Source: Acidobacteria bacterium UBA7540
GTDB lineage: Bacteria > Acidobacteriota > Terriglobia > UBA7540
Reading direction: 5' to 3'
DNA: 5,846 nucleotides
Assembly: GCA_002478145.1 (NCBI GenBank)
Contig: DLMI01000222.1
Location: forward strand, 1 to 5,846
Positions 5,799 to 5,846 of this stretch are shown here, one piece after another (the first letter of the stretch is position 1; every line of letters starts with the position of its first letter). A model generated the notes under the pieces. That model searched no databases. It saw only the letters and a program-made list of their open reading frames with translations, and was not told where the DNA came from. Made by a program: the position numbers and the translations under genes.

Positions 5799-5846
5799 AC
5801 TATGTCTCTCAAGACATAGTCGCCACTATGTGCCCTTCCTGACTAT
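5797..5846. repeat. Palindrome and repeat cluster at the ritA break
   Basis: CGACTATGTCT (5797-5807), CTCA (5808-5811) and its exact reverse complement (5812-5822) form an 11-bp perfect inverted repeat, extendable by three more pairs after one mismatch. ACTATGT recurs at 5825-5831, 26 bp after its first copy at 5799, and the window ends in another partial GACTAT (5841-5846). The cluster begins where the ritA reading frame stops making sense. It resembles the repeat-rich end of an insertion sequence (compare the repeated end at 2547-2604), but no transposase is in view. Confidence 0.6.

Larger units (their letters stand above)
3559..5846 (-). mobile_element. Recombinase-In-Trio (RIT) type element, incomplete on the RitA side
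   Basis: Three different tyrosine recombinases lie head to tail on the minus strand with overlapping ends: a RitA remnant (to 5637), RitB (5640-4687) and RitC (4694-3684). No cargo is present. This fixed order of three overlapping recombinases is the defining layout of RIT elements. The RitC-side boundary is placed at the 3559-3590 palindrome, because the interrupted transposase loses similarity there. The RitA-side end lies outside the window or has been destroyed. Recognition rests on architecture and catalytic motifs, not on a database match. Confidence 0.82.

Noticed and set aside
5821..5831. The GTGGCG on the minus strand as the matching RIT far end
   Set aside because: It shares only six bases with the TGTGGCG repeats, has the opposite order relative to its palindrome, and lies inside ritA, not beyond it.

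Overview
The window reads as a moderately GC-rich chromosome segment from an environmental bacterium. An Acidobacteriota-like (or similar soil phylum) origin is my inference from protein style and the short intergenic repeats; nothing in the window proves it. It has two halves: an ordinary metabolic part (1-2460) and a nested pile of mobile-element debris (about 2547-5846).

Metabolic part, all on the minus strand. An HMGL-like (DRE-TIM metallolyase) carboxyltransferase of the isopropylmalate/homocitrate/citramalate synthase type (1214-2449) lies upstream of a phosphate butyryl/acetyltransferase family enzyme (38-976). Between them is a 237-bp gap with three short GC-rich hairpins. A 17-bp near-repeat, GGGACRGCACACTAGC with one preceding base, lies at or just past the 3' end of both genes. 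Together the genes suggest acyl-CoA/2-oxoacid carbon metabolism, but no kinase or oxidoreductase partner is visible to fix the pathway.

Mobile part. From 2547 to 2686 there is the left end and N-terminal start of one insertion sequence, with two 23-bp direct repeats and a 35-codon ORF. It is cut by a second insertion sequence, whose rve/DDE transposase (2756 onward) keeps D171, D230 and E265. That transposase stops matching its family just after the catalytic glutamate, where a third element begins. The third element is the most interesting feature: two complete, overlapping tyrosine recombinases (317 and 336 aa) plus the C-terminal end of a third, all on the minus strand, with 4-bp and 8-bp overlaps and a strong Shine-Dalgarno before each complete one. 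This is the layout of a Recombinase-In-Trio (RIT) element. Its RitC-side end is structured: a perfect 14-bp inverted repeat with a 4-base centre at the junction, two 16-bp direct repeats, and a perfect 15-bp inverted repeat ending 10 bp before the ritC stop codon.

The RitA side is broken. Just upstream of its conserved box II the reading frame meets an in-frame stop inside a cluster of ACTATGT/ACATAGT repeats (5797-5846), which looks like the end of a fourth element or a rearrangement junction. The order of events appears to be: IS-a, then IS-b into it, then RIT into IS-b, then damage to ritA. I saw no tRNA, rRNA, riboswitch or CRISPR array.
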